From contig JAKVOU010000001.1 in NCBI GenBank assembly GCA_022482625.1, forward strand, positions 3,024,784 to 3,088,783: a DNA stretch of 64,000 bases. Reading direction: 5' to 3'. Numbering within the stretch: position 1 is the first letter of the stretch; every line of letters starts with the position of its first letter. Under the pieces are notes generated by a model. That model saw nothing but the letters and a program-made list of their open reading frames with translations, was not told the DNA's origin and ran no database searches. Position numbers and translations under genes: made by a program. The DNA is from Spirochaetia bacterium. Its GTDB lineage: Bacteria > Spirochaetota > Spirochaetia > Sphaerochaetales > Sphaerochaetaceae. This document shows positions 34,528-44,692 of this stretch, in pieces.

Positions 34528-36180
34528 TTATAGTTTTCCTTCTGTCAGTTTCTTCAGATGCTCAGTGAGTTTCATGTTCTCGCTGTAGTCGACAGGACAG
34601 TCGATGATAACTGGCTTGTCCATGGAAAAGGCATTCTCAAGCGATGGAATGAGGTCTTTACACTTCTCTATCTTCATTCCCTCACAGCCCATTGCCCTGG
34701 CGAGGGCAACGAAATCAGGATTTGTGAAATCCACATAGCAATGGTGCCCGAAGCGTTCATCTTGTTTCCATTTGATCAGGCCATAGGCTGAATCGGTAAG
34801 AATAAGGACAACGAAATTTGTCTTGCATCTAACGGCAGTCTCCAGTTCCTGTACGTTCATCATGAACCCGCCGTCCCCGCATATAGCGAGGATCTTTTTG
34901 TCCGGATAGACCAGCTTTGCGGCGATGGCACCAGGAACGGAGATGCCCATGGTGGCAAATCCGTTTGATATGATGCAGGAATTCGGCCTTTCGCAGTTGT
35001 ATTCTCGTCCGATCCACATCTTATGGGCTCCGACATCAGAGATAAGGATGGATCCTGCATCCATGACTTTTCTGACATCGTAAAGGATTTTCTGTGGTTT
35101 CATAGGGAAACTGTCATCATCTGCATAGCTTTCAAATTCTGCTACCATCTGGTTTCGTATGGCAAATGCCCATTCAGGTACTTCTTTCCTATAGGCACGT
35201 CTTTGGATTTCCTGCAGGGAGTCTTCTATGTTTCCTATGACTTCTATTTCGGCTTCGTACCGTTTGTTTATATGTGCGGATTCTGGGCCTATATGGATGA
35301 TGCGCTTGTCACCGTCCGGGTTCCATTTGATGGGGGTACATTCCACAAGGTCATAACCGATTGCAATGACAAGGTCAGCCTGCTTGAAAACCAAATCCGG
35401 ATAATCTTTCTGTGGGATTCCAAAAGACCACATGCTATATTTGTTCGTCCAGGGAATAATGCCTTTTCCCATCATGGTATTGACCACGGGTATCTTCAGT
35501 TTTTCTGCAAATTTTGTCACTGCTTCACCGCAATTGTTCCTTGCTGCTGAAGAACCTGCAAGGATGACAGGTTTCTGTGCCCGCGAAATGACGGTAGCAG
35601 CTTCCTCGATTGATTGGAATGTCGCCTGTCCTTCCTGGGCTGGAACCTTTTTCATCGGATGACCGTCTACTTCCATTTTTGCGATGTTGCAAGGAAGATC
35701 AATATGTGAAGCTCCCGGTTTTTCACTTTCAGCATACTTGAAGGCTATCCTGACGATTTCCATGACGGTATCGGGACGGACAACGGCCTTTGATCTTTTC
35801 GTGATCGGTTCAAACATCTTTACGAGATCTACGTACTGATGGGAGGTGAGGTGCATCCTGTCAGTCCCAGCTTGTCCTGTTATGGCTACCAACGGGGCCC
35901 CATCCATGTTGGCATCTGCTACTCCCGTGACAAGGTTTGTTGCTCCTGGTCCAAGCGTGGAGAGACATACACCGGCTTTGCCAGTCAGCCTGCCGTAGAC
36001 ATCGGCCATGAATGCTGCACCTTGTTCATGTCTTGTCGGAATGAATTCAATGGTGGACTTCTCAAGGGCATTCATGAGTTCAAGGGTTTCTTCTCCTGGG
36101 ATTCCGAAGACATACTTTACTCCCTCTGCTTCAAGGCATTCTACCAGAAGCGTTGCCGTGTTTTTCTTGTTTCCGTCCAT
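34528..36180 (-). CDS. alsS: Acetolactate synthase, catabolic type
   Basis: This 550-residue thiamine-diphosphate enzyme joins two pyruvates to acetolactate. It has the N-terminal YVFGIPGEETLEL, the catalytic glutamate in TRHEQGAAFMADVYGR, and the ThDP/Mg motif GDGGFMMN...NFVVLILTDSAYG. There is no adjacent regulatory subunit, and the sequence resembles AlsS of the butanediol pathway more than IlvB. No acetolactate decarboxylase gene lies beside it. It is convergent with the mannan genes, with 19 bases between stops. Confidence 0.88.
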   Translation of the reverse strand: MDGNKKNTATLLVECLEAEGVKYVFGIPGEETLELMNALEKSTIEFIPTRHEQGAAFMADVYGRLTGKAGVCLSTLGPGATNLVTGVADANMDGAPLVAITGQAGTDRMHLTSHQYVDLVKMFEPITKRSKAVVRPDTVMEIVRIAFKYAESEKPGASHIDLPCNIAKMEVDGHPMKKVPAQEGQATFQSIEEAATVISRAQKPVILAGSSAARNNCGEAVTKFAEKLKIPVVNTMMGKGIIPWTNKYSMWSFGIPQKDYPDLVFKQADLVIAIGYDLVECTPIKWNPDGDKRIIHIGPESAHINKRYEAEIEVIGNIEDSLQEIQRRAYRKEVPEWAFAIRNQMVAEFESYADDDSFPMKPQKILYDVRKVMDAGSILISDVGAHKMWIGREYNCERPNSCIISNGFATMGISVPGAIAAKLVYPDKKILAICGDGGFMMNVQELETAVRCKTNFVVLILTDSAYGLIKWKQDERFGHHCYVDFTNPDFVALARAMGCEGMKIEKCKDLIPSLENAFSMDKPVIIDCPVDYSENMKLTEHLKKLTEGKL

Positions 36181-36527
36181 ATTGTCTTCCTGACTTCTGT
36201 TGGTTCAAGGTGCACGATGACATCTATACAAATTGGAAAATACCACTAAAGCAGGAGCTACACAATAAGGAAGATTTGCATATGGACAATTTTGATGAAA
36301 AAGTTTTGACAATTGGACAAATCATCTTGAGAATTACAGTAAAAGACATTCCTGGATAGAAAAATACTGATAGATACGATATGTCATTATCGTCGGTCCC
36401 ACAGTCTCTTATCCCGTGAAGGATGCTGTAAAATCAAAGTACAGGCTAGCATTTTGCATGATGATGGATTACCATTGCTACCTGTGCATAGTGCTTGCAG
36501 TATACCTGATGATAAAGGAGAAGACGC
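36181..36527. other. Divergent gap between alsS and the RpiR pseudogene
   Basis: About 350 bases without a convincing gene. A 25-codon frame at 36283-36360 has no support. The region presumably carries the promoters of both flanking units, but I could not place them with confidence. Confidence 0.35.
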
Positions 36528-37395
36528 ATGGATATCATGGAACGGATCAAGGGGGAATATGATGGACAGAGTGCGTTGCGGAAGAAAATCTCAGACTTTA
36601 TCATGGATAATCTTTTACAAGCCTGTTTTTTTTCTTTGAAGGAATTTGCTTCTGCCAATGAAGTTACCGAAGCTACGGTGCTCAGTTATGGAAGAAGCAT
36701 CGGTTGTGACAGTTATCTACAGATGAAGAAAGAACTGCAGAACCAGGCTATGAAGAGTTTTTCTTCCCAGAGCCGTCTGTCGGTATTGGCCAAGCAAAGT
36801 TCAAGCTTTGATGACCTGTTCCTCAAAGTGGAGACTGCTGAGATAAAATCACTGCGTACCATGTTTGAATACAATAGTCCGCAGAAGATACGGGCTATCT
36901 TGCCTTGCTGAAAACGAGCCCATGATATCTATGCCGTAGGGACACTGTGACAGTAGGATTTTCTCCGATTATTTTTCCAGGAGAATGAATTCACTTGGGT
37001 GTTCCTGTGAGGCTCTTGATCTCCAGGATATTTCACTGAGTCTGAGCAAGATATCGTCAATTGCTGCGAGTGACAGCCTGTTGGTTGCCATTACCATAAC
37101 CCCATATGGAAAACCTACTTTGTCCATGGCTAGGCTTTGCAAATCAATAGGTATGCCTGTCATTGCCATTACCGATAGTCAGTATTCACCCATTGTTGCC
37201 GACTGTGATGAGTTCCTGTTGGTTTCCACTGAATTGTTCGGCTTGACCAATTCTCCTACCTCCGTCTTTGCCTTGATCAATCTTATAAGCATCCTTATGC
37301 AGTTTGATCTGCAGAAGGAAGAGCATGCACAGCAAGATTTGCAACCGGATATCCTGGCCCGGCGCTATGATGATATTCTCAATACTTTGAACTGA
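36528..37395 (+). pseudogene. RpiR/MurR-family regulator, ruined
   Basis: The N-terminal helix-turn-helix part (36528-36911) is intact, with the RpiR signature ACFFSLKEFASANEVTEATV. The sugar-isomerase domain is broken. A DIYAVG piece near 36924 is followed by stops at about 36950, and a long C-terminal piece resumes at about 36985 (LVAITITPYGKPT to ILNTLN). More than one lesion is needed to explain this. RpiR/MurR proteins sense phosphosugars or amino sugars; it may once have controlled the peptide-use genes downstream. Confidence 0.82.
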
Positions 37396-37417
37396 AAAAT
37401 AGTATGTGATATCATAC
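37369..37417 (+). repeat. Imperfect direct repeat, left copy
   Basis: GATGATATTCTCAATACTTT and the following GAACTG, then AATAGT...GATAT, recur at 38963. The left copy is the very end of the RpiR pseudogene. The two copies flank the AAA ATPase gene. Confidence 0.7.
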
Positions 37418-37700
37418 AAAAGCAAAAGTATCTTGTGAAAAGTTGATAAGCTGAAGTTACAAAGGAATCTATATATGGCTAGCTTGCTGTATATTACGTA
37501 AGAAACTATATTGTGTCTCGATATTGTCGGTTTTTTCCCTTTGCTAAGTATACATCCCTAGGTCCTAAATCTAATGTTTCCAAAAAAGATTTGTACTGTT
37601 TCAAAAGAATTGTTACATATTCAGATGAAATAATTTCAAATAATTTAAATTTTGTTCATTCTGGTGGGTAATTATTGACACAAGAGTATAACCTGTTATT
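37418..37700. other. AT-rich gap before the AAA ATPase
   Basis: No gene is visible. The sequence is clearly richer in A and T than the flanks. TTGACA occurs at 37675-37680, but no -10 box is at a good distance. Confidence 0.35.
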
Positions 37701-38926
37701 TTGGTTTCCAGAGATTTTGATATACATATTATTCAACGTACACAGTATTTGAATGAACTTATCCAGTATTGTAATGAATCAGTTATCAAAGTGGTTACTG
37801 GCGTGCGTCGGTGTGGTAAATCAACATTGCTTAGCCAACTGTTCTATTCGTACTTGCTTGAACAGGGTACTGAAACCAGACAGATTATTTTAATCAATCT
37901 TGAATCATTGGAAAATGAAGAATTATTGGATTATCATCAGTTATATACATTCATTAAGTCTAGATTGGTTTCTGGCAAAATGAATTACATCATAATCGAT
38001 GAAATCCAAAATTGTAAGGGTTTTGAACGAGTCATAGATAGCCTTTACCTATTGTCTAATACAGATATCTATATTACTGGGTCAAATGCCTATTTGCTTT
38101 CTAGTGATTTGGCGACAATGCTGACCGGTAGATATGTGATACTACACCTGTTGCCTTTTTCATTCAGTGAATATCAATGTTTTTTCCTAATCAGGAGAAA
38201 AGGGAATTGTTCAATGCATATATCAAGACGGGAGGATTTCCTTTCAGTACGGAACTGTTTGCGAAGGATCTAGATATCATTCCTTATCTTGAAGGTTTAT
38301 ATGCAACCATTGTGACCAAAGATATTGTTACCAGAGAATCAATCGAAGACATAAATACCCTGAATGCCATTATAAAAACTTTGGCAGGAAGTTTGGGATC
38401 TACAGTTTCACTTCAGAAGATAACCAATACTTTGAAGGCTGCTGGTAGGAAGGTATCAATAAACACCATTGAAAAATATATCAAGGCACTTTGTGACAGT
38501 TATTTGTTCTATAAAACCAATAGGTTTGATGTCCGTGGGCGACAATATCTCAAGACATTCGGCAAATATTATATTGTAGATACAGGATTACGGAATTTAT
38601 TGTTTGCCCAACGCTCATTTGATTTAGGACATCAGATTGAAGATATTGTATTCCTCGAACTGTTGAGGAGAAAGAAAAAAATCTTTATAGGCAAGGCAGG
38701 AAACCTGGAAATTGATTTTGTCTGTCAGGTGCCATCTGGATTGGAATATTATCAGGTCAGTGCCAGTGTTTTAGATGCTGGGACATTGGAAAGGGAACTG
38801 AAGCCGTTGCAGAAACCTGGTGATAATTATCCAAAATACCTTCTTACCCTTGATGAAGTAGGAACCGGAGCCGACTATAATGGTATACGGCAACTTAATC
38901 TTATTGATTGGCTTTTGTCTATATAA
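37701..38926 (+). pseudogene. AAA ATPase with DUF4143 tail, frameshifted
   Basis: The first part (37701-about 38190) has Walker A VVTGVRRCGKST and Walker B YIIIDEIQNC, with the sensor YITGSNAYLLSS. The second frame (about 38180-38926) carries the PFSTELFAKDL region and the DUF4143-type C-terminus with a restriction-fold-like segment near EIDFVCQ. The break is at a run of six T at about 38180-38185; one more T restores a protein of about 408 residues. The start is probably TTG at 37701, since a stop lies four codons upstream. These ATPases are common mobile accessory genes of unclear role. The whole unit lies between two repeat copies. Confidence 0.82.
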
Positions 38927-38962
38927 GATATTGTATTTATGTTGTCTTTGTCGTCATGAGAT

Positions 38963-39012
38963 GATGATATTCTCAACACACTTTGAACTGGCAATAGTAC
39001 AGGATATACACC
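38963..39012 (+). repeat. Imperfect direct repeat, right copy
   Basis: GATGATATTCTCAACACACT followed by TTGAACTG and AATAGT...GATAT matches 37369-37417 with a two-base length difference and a few mismatches. It marks the right boundary of the ATPase segment. Confidence 0.7.
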
Positions 39013-39158
39013 ATTTTGCATAAAATTATAATAAATATTCAAAAACCTCTTGTATGAATTGATTGTAGCAATTACTATAAATCAACCTGTGGATTTAGGA
39101 AATCATAGGACACAATGCACTCATTCTGTAGTGAAAAGTATAGCGCAAGGAGAAAAAA

Positions 39159-40737
39159 ATGAAAAAAAAGCTATTGAGTCTCATGGGTGTCGCTTTGTTT
39201 CTGGTGGGATTGCCTGTATTTGCAAACGGCACGGCCGAAAAAAGTTCTGCAACGGCTGAACAGACAGAAACTACTGCCACTTCTCAATTGGCCGATCAGA
39301 TTATAGTCGGTAATCTGTCGGAACCAAAATATCTTGATCCCAATGCACCGGGTGTCGGTGGAGCCGAGGTCAACGTCTGCCAACAGATCTATGAAGGTCT
39401 TGTGACGATTGACAAGGAAGGAAAGGTCGTCCCTCAACTGGCTTCTGATTGGACAGTCAGTGATGACGGTATGGTATATACCTTCAATCTTGTTCCTAGT
39501 GTGAAGTTTTCCGATGGCACACCGGTTACTGGGGAGGATTGGAAGTGGTCGCTTTACCGCGCCCGTGATTACAAGCCTTCAAGCTATCGGTTCATTGCCG
39601 AGGACATTGATACCGTAGAAGCTACAGACAGCCAGGTCATCATTACCTTGAAGAAACCTGCAGCTCCGTTTATCTATGATCTTGCCAATTTCAATATGGT
39701 CGTCGGTTCGAAGGCCCATTGGGATGCAGTCGGTGATGAAGCTTACCTTGATCAGCCGCTTGGAACCGGTCCTTATATGCTCAAGTCCTGGGATCGTGGC
39801 AAGTCATTGACTCTTGTTGCCAATCCATACTATCGCAATGCAGACTATCCCAAGACCAAGGAGATCAAATATGTCATCGTTGCTGACGACAATACCCGCT
39901 ATGATGCAGCTGCAGTCCGGGCAGTTGGATGTCATCGGTGATATTCCCTATAGCATTGTTCCGATGATCAAGGCTAACAAGAACCTTACCCTCGATATGT
40001 TTGATTCTACAAAGATCAGGTATTTGATTCTGAATACTACAAAGGCACCGTTCGATGATCCTGCAGTGCGCAGAGCCCTGTACTACGCGCTCAACAAACA
40101 GGAACTTGCTACTGCAATTACCGGTCCTTACGGTACTCCGGTTGCGGCTTTGGTAAGCCCGACTCAGGGAAAGTGGTCTGACAGTGACCTGAAGGTAACT
40201 CCATATAGTCCTGAAAAAGCCAAGGCTGCACTTGCTGCTGCCGGTTATACTGAACCTGTACAGTTCACACTTTCTGTATTCAGTGGTTCCAAGGTCTATG
40301 AACAGATTGCAACCTTGATCAAGAGTGAAGTTGACAAGGCAGGTTTCTCCTGCAAGATCGAGCTTCTTGAGAATGCTGCACTTTCAGACAAGTATTCCTC
40401 TCTGTCCCACCAGGCTACGGTACTGATGTGGATTGATGACATCAGGGATCCTTCCGAGGTATGTGGTTGGACAGTTGACTATGACCAGTGCGATGCATGG
40501 TATACCGGATTGAGGGATCAGAAACTTGAGGATCTCAATGACACTGCATTCAAGGAACAGGATGAGACAAAGCGTGTGCAGATGTACCAGCAGGTTCAGC
40601 AGAAGATATATGACAATGCAAATGTCATTCCTCTGTTCAGTACTGGATTTGCCTATGCTTCCAGCAACAAGATCCATGGATTGTATGTAAGTCCATTCGG
40701 CGTCTATCAGGCAATGGATTGGACCAAGACACGGTAA
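39159..40737 (+). pseudogene. Oligopeptide ABC transporter binding protein, frameshifted
   Basis: This SBP_bac_5-family protein would bind peptides outside the membrane for the DppBCDF importer downstream. The first frame (39159-39941) holds the signal peptide ending VFANGTAEKS, the NLSEPKYLDPN segment, DGTPVTGEDWKWSL and LGTGPYMLKSW. The second (from about 39903 to 40737) continues with MMQLQSGQLDVIGDIP to the C-terminus. One extra T in CGCTATGATG near 39901 explains the shift; removing it gives about 525 residues, a normal length. Everything else is intact, so a sequencing error or a very recent mutation is likely. A good ribosome site precedes the start. Confidence 0.88.
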
Positions 40738-40754
40738 GTGACGTAAGTTATATG

Positions 40755-40781
40755 CCGGCACAGAAGGTTTTCTGTGCCGGT
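40755..40781 (+). terminator. Intercistronic stem-loop after the peptide-binding protein
   Basis: CCGGCACAGA pairs with TCTGTGCCGG around a short loop, with only a short T-run after it. It lies between the binding-protein and permease genes and probably protects or attenuates the message. Confidence 0.65.
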
Positions 40782-40797
40782 ATTTCGGAGGAAAAAG

Positions 40798-41739
40798 ATG
40801 AACAGGCTCAATTATTGCATCAAGCGGATACTGCAGATCATACCGGTACTTTTTGTCGTTTCCATATTGATTTTCTTCATGTTGCGTTTTATCGGAGGAG
40901 ATCCTGCCCGCTTGATCCTCGGAGACAAGGCGACCAATTCTGCCATTCAGGCGTTGCACGAAAAGCTTGGTTTGGACAGGCCGCTCCCTGTGCAATATTG
41001 GCTGTTCCTTTCCGGTATCTTTCATTTGGACCTGGGGACTTCCCTGAGTCTCCAGTGTCCCGTTTCCCAGTTGCTTGTCCAGCGTATGCCGATTACCATC
41101 AAATTGACTCTGCTGTCTTCCCTTATTGCAGTCCTTATCAGCCTGCCCCTGGGATATTTGGCAGGCAAGTATAAGGATAAGCTGTGGGACCATACGATAC
41201 GGACGATGACGTTGGTTTTCATATCCATGCCTTCTTTCTGGGTCGGCTTGTTGCTGATGATTCTTTTCGGAGTCGTCTTGGGCTGGCTTCCTGCAGGAGG
41301 CTGGGATGGAACTTCTTTCCTGACCCAGTTGAAAAGCCTGTTGCTTCCGGCTCTTACCCAATCCCTTTCAATGACTGCCTTGCTGATGCGGGACATGCGG
41401 AATTCCGTAGCTGATATTTCCCAGATGGATTTTGTCAGCTTTGCAAAAAGCAAGGGACTGAGCAAGAGAGCGATACGGAACAGGCACATATTCCGGAATG
41501 CATTGATTTCCTATGTGACGTTGCTTTCGATCAACATTGCCTATATGTTGGGTGGTTCCGTCATCATAGAAACGGTCTTTGCCCTACCAGGCATAGGCAA
41601 ACTCATGATTGATTCGATTTTCAACCGTGACTATGCCGTAGTCCAGTCCCTGGTATTGCTTTTTGCGGCTTTAGTCATGGTCATCAACCTGATTACTGAT
41701 ATTGTCTATTCTTTCTTGGATCCAAGGGTAAGCTACTGA
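40798..41739 (+). CDS. Peptide ABC transporter permease, DppB type
   Basis: This 313-residue inner-membrane protein starts at 40798 behind GGAGG. It has an N-terminal helix (YCIKRILQIIPVLFVVSILI), the GDPARLILGDKA loop typical of DppB/OppB, about six helices, and the ATPase-contact region FVSFAKSKGLSKRAIRNRHI. It pairs with the DppC-type permease that follows one base after its stop. Confidence 0.92.
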   Translation: MNRLNYCIKRILQIIPVLFVVSILIFFMLRFIGGDPARLILGDKATNSAIQALHEKLGLDRPLPVQYWLFLSGIFHLDLGTSLSLQCPVSQLLVQRMPITIKLTLLSSLIAVLISLPLGYLAGKYKDKLWDHTIRTMTLVFISMPSFWVGLLLMILFGVVLGWLPAGGWDGTSFLTQLKSLLLPALTQSLSMTALLMRDMRNSVADISQMDFVSFAKSKGLSKRAIRNRHIFRNALISYVTLLSINIAYMLGGSVIIETVFALPGIGKLMIDSIFNRDYAVVQSLVLLFAALVMVINLITDIVYSFLDPRVSY

Positions 41740-41740
41740 T

Positions 41741-42598
41741 ATGATCAACATCAAAACAAAACTTGAAAAACGACAAAGTTCCCTTCCGCCATGGTTGGTA
41801 CGTCCTGCTTTCGTGGTAGGTAGCGTCATTGTCGTGCTGTTTATACTTATTTCATTTTTTCCTGGCGTATTTACTCATTACGATCCTATTGAAGTCCATG
41901 TGGCGGAAGCTTTGCAGGCCCCTGGCTTCACCCATCTGTTCGGTACCGATGAGTATGGCAGGGATATCTATACGAGGATACTGTATGGAGCAAGGATTGA
42001 TTTGGCGATGGGCGTACTTGGCGTCATCATTCCTTTCATCGTGGGCGGTACATTAGGCCTGCTGGCAGGTTACTATGCAGGCATACTGGATACGGTTGTC
42101 ATGAGGATCATTGATGTATTGATGGCTTTCCCTTTTACAATTTTGGTAATTGTCATCATGTCTATCCTTGGTGCCGGCATACAGAATGTGTTCATCGCTC
42201 TCTGGCTGGTGGGGTGGATGAGCTATGCCAGGCTTGTACGCAGTGAGACGATGAAGCTCAAGAATACTGAATTCATCCAAGCGGCCAAGGTGGAAGGTTT
42301 TTCAGATATGCGTATCCTTCTCCGGCATCTGTTACCAAATGTCATTTCTTCCGCCATTGTCTATGCTGCATCGGACATCGTTTTGTGCATGCTGACCGGC
42401 GCTTCCATGAGTTTTTTGGGACTGGGTGTCCAGTTGCCTGCACCCGAATGGGGGGCAATACTCAATGAAGGCCGCAGTTACATCAGCTATGCATGGTGGA
42501 TCACGTTGTTTCCGGGGCTTTTCCTTGCTTTCAATGGCATTGGATTTTCCCTGCTTGGAGACAGTTTGACTGATATATTGAGAAGGAAGGGGCATTGA
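41741..42598 (+). CDS. Peptide ABC transporter permease, DppC type
   Basis: This 285-residue permease has the N-terminal helix after a basic stretch, the FGTDEYGRDIYTRILYGAR signature of DppC/OppC and the contact loop EFIQAAKVEGFSDMRILLRHLLPN. The C-terminal GASMSFLGLGVQLPAPEWG segment is also typical. It forms the channel with the DppB-type partner. Confidence 0.93.
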   Translation: MINIKTKLEKRQSSLPPWLVRPAFVVGSVIVVLFILISFFPGVFTHYDPIEVHVAEALQAPGFTHLFGTDEYGRDIYTRILYGARIDLAMGVLGVIIPFIVGGTLGLLAGYYAGILDTVVMRIIDVLMAFPFTILVIVIMSILGAGIQNVFIALWLVGWMSYARLVRSETMKLKNTEFIQAAKVEGFSDMRILLRHLLPNVISSAIVYAASDIVLCMLTGASMSFLGLGVQLPAPEWGAILNEGRSYISYAWWITLFPGLFLAFNGIGFSLLGDSLTDILRRKGH

Positions 42599-42603
42599 CT
42601 GAT

Positions 42604-43611
42604 ATGGCAGAGAAAAAAATACTTTTGGAAGTCAAAGGGCTCAAGACTTGTTTTCCGCTTAAGACTGAGACCGTACATGCTGTCAATGGGGTTTCCTTTG
42701 TCATCTATGAGGGTGATACCTTCGGCTTGGTAGGAGAATCCGGTTGCGGGAAAAGTCAGACGCTGTATTCGATCCTTCGCTTGTTGAAGAAACCCGGTGT
42801 CATCCAAGGCGGAAGCATCATCTATAAAGGGCGTGATTTGGTCAGCTTGCCTGAGAAGGAAATGCAGCAGGTAAGGGGAAAGGAAATTGCCCAGATATTC
42901 CAGGAACCGATGACGGCACTCAATCCTGTGCTGACCATCCGCAAGCAGCTGTTTGAATCATTCGAACATACACCGATGACAAAAAAGCAGAAGGAAGCCC
43001 ATGCCGTTGAATTGCTGCGCATGGTCGGCATCCCTTCTCCTGAAAAAAGACTGAATGAATATCCTCATCAATTTTCCGGTGGGATGCGCCAAAGGGCGAT
43101 GATTGCCATTGCACTTGGAGAAAAACCAAGACTTCTTTTGGCTGATGAACCTACGACGGCCCTTGACGTAACCATCCAGGACCAGATATTGACCTTGATC
43201 AATGACTTGAAGGAAAAACTTGGCATGAGCATGATCCTGGTTACCCATGACCTTGGGGTCGTAGCACAGATGTGTAACAGGGTTGCTGTAATGTATGCAG
43301 GCCTTATCATGGAGTCAACTGATGCGATTACTTTGTTTTCAAAACCACGGCATCCGTATACCAAGGCGTTGATGAGTTCTATTCCGAACGGCAGCGGGAA
43401 AAAACTTGATACCATTTCTGGTACTCCGCCCAATCTTGCGGCTGATATCATCGGTTGTCCTTTTGCTCCGCGTTGCAGATATGCCGTGGATACATGTAGG
43501 CAGGTTCTACCCGATCTTTGTGAGATTGAACCTGGACATATGACCAGATGCCATCGTCTTGATGTCGTTGCTGGCTTTGACGGATTGATTCCGGTTGAGG
43601 AGAAAACTTGA
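42604..43611 (+). CDS. Peptide ABC transporter ATPase, DppD type
   Basis: This 335-residue ATPase has Walker A GESGCGKSQT, FQEPMTALNPVLTI, the signature FSGGMRQRAMIAIAL, Walker B LLADEPTTALDV and a C-terminal oligopeptide-transporter region with CPFAPRCRYAVDTC. The start could be ATG 42604 or TTG 42595, the latter overlapping the permease stop. It acts with the DppF-type ATPase. Confidence 0.93.
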   Translation: MAEKKILLEVKGLKTCFPLKTETVHAVNGVSFVIYEGDTFGLVGESGCGKSQTLYSILRLLKKPGVIQGGSIIYKGRDLVSLPEKEMQQVRGKEIAQIFQEPMTALNPVLTIRKQLFESFEHTPMTKKQKEAHAVELLRMVGIPSPEKRLNEYPHQFSGGMRQRAMIAIALGEKPRLLLADEPTTALDVTIQDQILTLINDLKEKLGMSMILVTHDLGVVAQMCNRVAVMYAGLIMESTDAITLFSKPRHPYTKALMSSIPNGSGKKLDTISGTPPNLAADIIGCPFAPRCRYAVDTCRQVLPDLCEIEPGHMTRCHRLDVVAGFDGLIPVEEKT

Positions 43612-43612
43612 G

Positions 43613-44599
43613 ATGATGGATGGACAGGAATTGCTTCGGGTCGAGCACCTGAGCAAATGGTTTCCTCAGAAGCGAGGAATCGTTGAACGGTTCAAAGGTG
43701 GAGAAATTGCCTATCTCAAGGCCGTTGATGATGTTTCTTTTGTTATCAAACGAGGGGAAAACCTTGGTTTGGTCGGTGAATCAGGATGTGGAAAATCTAC
43801 ACTTGCGAAATGTATTCTCCGTTTGATTGAACCTACAAAGGGACAGATTTTCCTTGAAGGAACGGATATTACGGCACTTGCAGGAGAGCCGCTGCGCAAG
43901 GTCAGACCTAGGATGCAGATGATTTTTCAGGATCCTTATTCATCCCTGAATCCTCGGATGAGTGTCTATGATACCATTGCAGAAGTCCTTAAGGTACATC
44001 ATGCGGTTCCCCTGCAGGATATACCACGGCGAGTAGGGGAACTTCTGGATATGTGCGGTCTGTCTATGGATGTCAAGGACCGTTATCCCGGTGAATTCTC
44101 AGGCGGACAGCGGCAGAGGGTAGGCATTGCCCGTGCCATTGCTCTCAATCCTAGTTTCATTGTTGCGGATGAACCTGTTTCGGCCCTTGATGTCTCGATT
44201 CAGGCACAGATCCTCAATTTGCTCGATTCCCTGCAGCAGGAACTTAACCAGACACTGCTGTTCATTTCCCATGACCTGCAGGTAATCCGCCATATTACCA
44301 CGAGGGTAGAAGTAATGTATCTTGGTTCGAATATGGAACTGGGAAGGACGGAAGATGTATTCTCCCATCCTGCTCATCCGTACACCGAGATATTGATGAA
44401 GGCTACACCGAGTCTCGATCCTCGGAACAGAAAAGAAAAACATGCAATTGACGGAGAACCGCCAAGTCCCATTGATATGCCTTCTGGATGCAAATTCCAT
44501 ACCAGATGCCCATATTGCAAGGACAAGTGTAAGACTGAGGTCCCTCAGATGAAAGAAATAGGCCCCGGACATTTCTGTGCTTGCCATTTCCCGTTGTAG
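43613..44599 (+). CDS. Peptide ABC transporter ATPase, DppF type
   Basis: This 328-residue ATPase has Walker A GESGCGKSTLAK, QDPYSSLNPRMSV, the signature FSGGQRQRVGIARAI, Walker B VADEPVSALDVS and the C-terminal cysteine motif CKFHTRCPYCKDKC. Its start directly follows the DppD stop, with GAGGAG as ribosome site. The importer is thus complete apart from the frameshift in the binding protein. Confidence 0.93.
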   Translation: MMDGQELLRVEHLSKWFPQKRGIVERFKGGEIAYLKAVDDVSFVIKRGENLGLVGESGCGKSTLAKCILRLIEPTKGQIFLEGTDITALAGEPLRKVRPRMQMIFQDPYSSLNPRMSVYDTIAEVLKVHHAVPLQDIPRRVGELLDMCGLSMDVKDRYPGEFSGGQRQRVGIARAIALNPSFIVADEPVSALDVSIQAQILNLLDSLQQELNQTLLFISHDLQVIRHITTRVEVMYLGSNMELGRTEDVFSHPAHPYTEILMKATPSLDPRNRKEKHAIDGEPPSPIDMPSGCKFHTRCPYCKDKCKTEVPQMKEIGPGHFCACHFPL

Positions 44600-44692
44600 A
44601 TAAATTGTATTTTCTGATTTTCCCTTTGTCTTCCGGTACTGTCTGGAAGAATGGGGGTATATCTTTTTTAAAGATCTGTAGGAGGTAAGAGT

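Noticed and set aside
34508-34529. Convergent terminator between the GT4 gene and alsS
   Set aside because: AAGGAA/TTCCTT makes only six pairs and overlaps the alsS coding end, so it is too weak to list.
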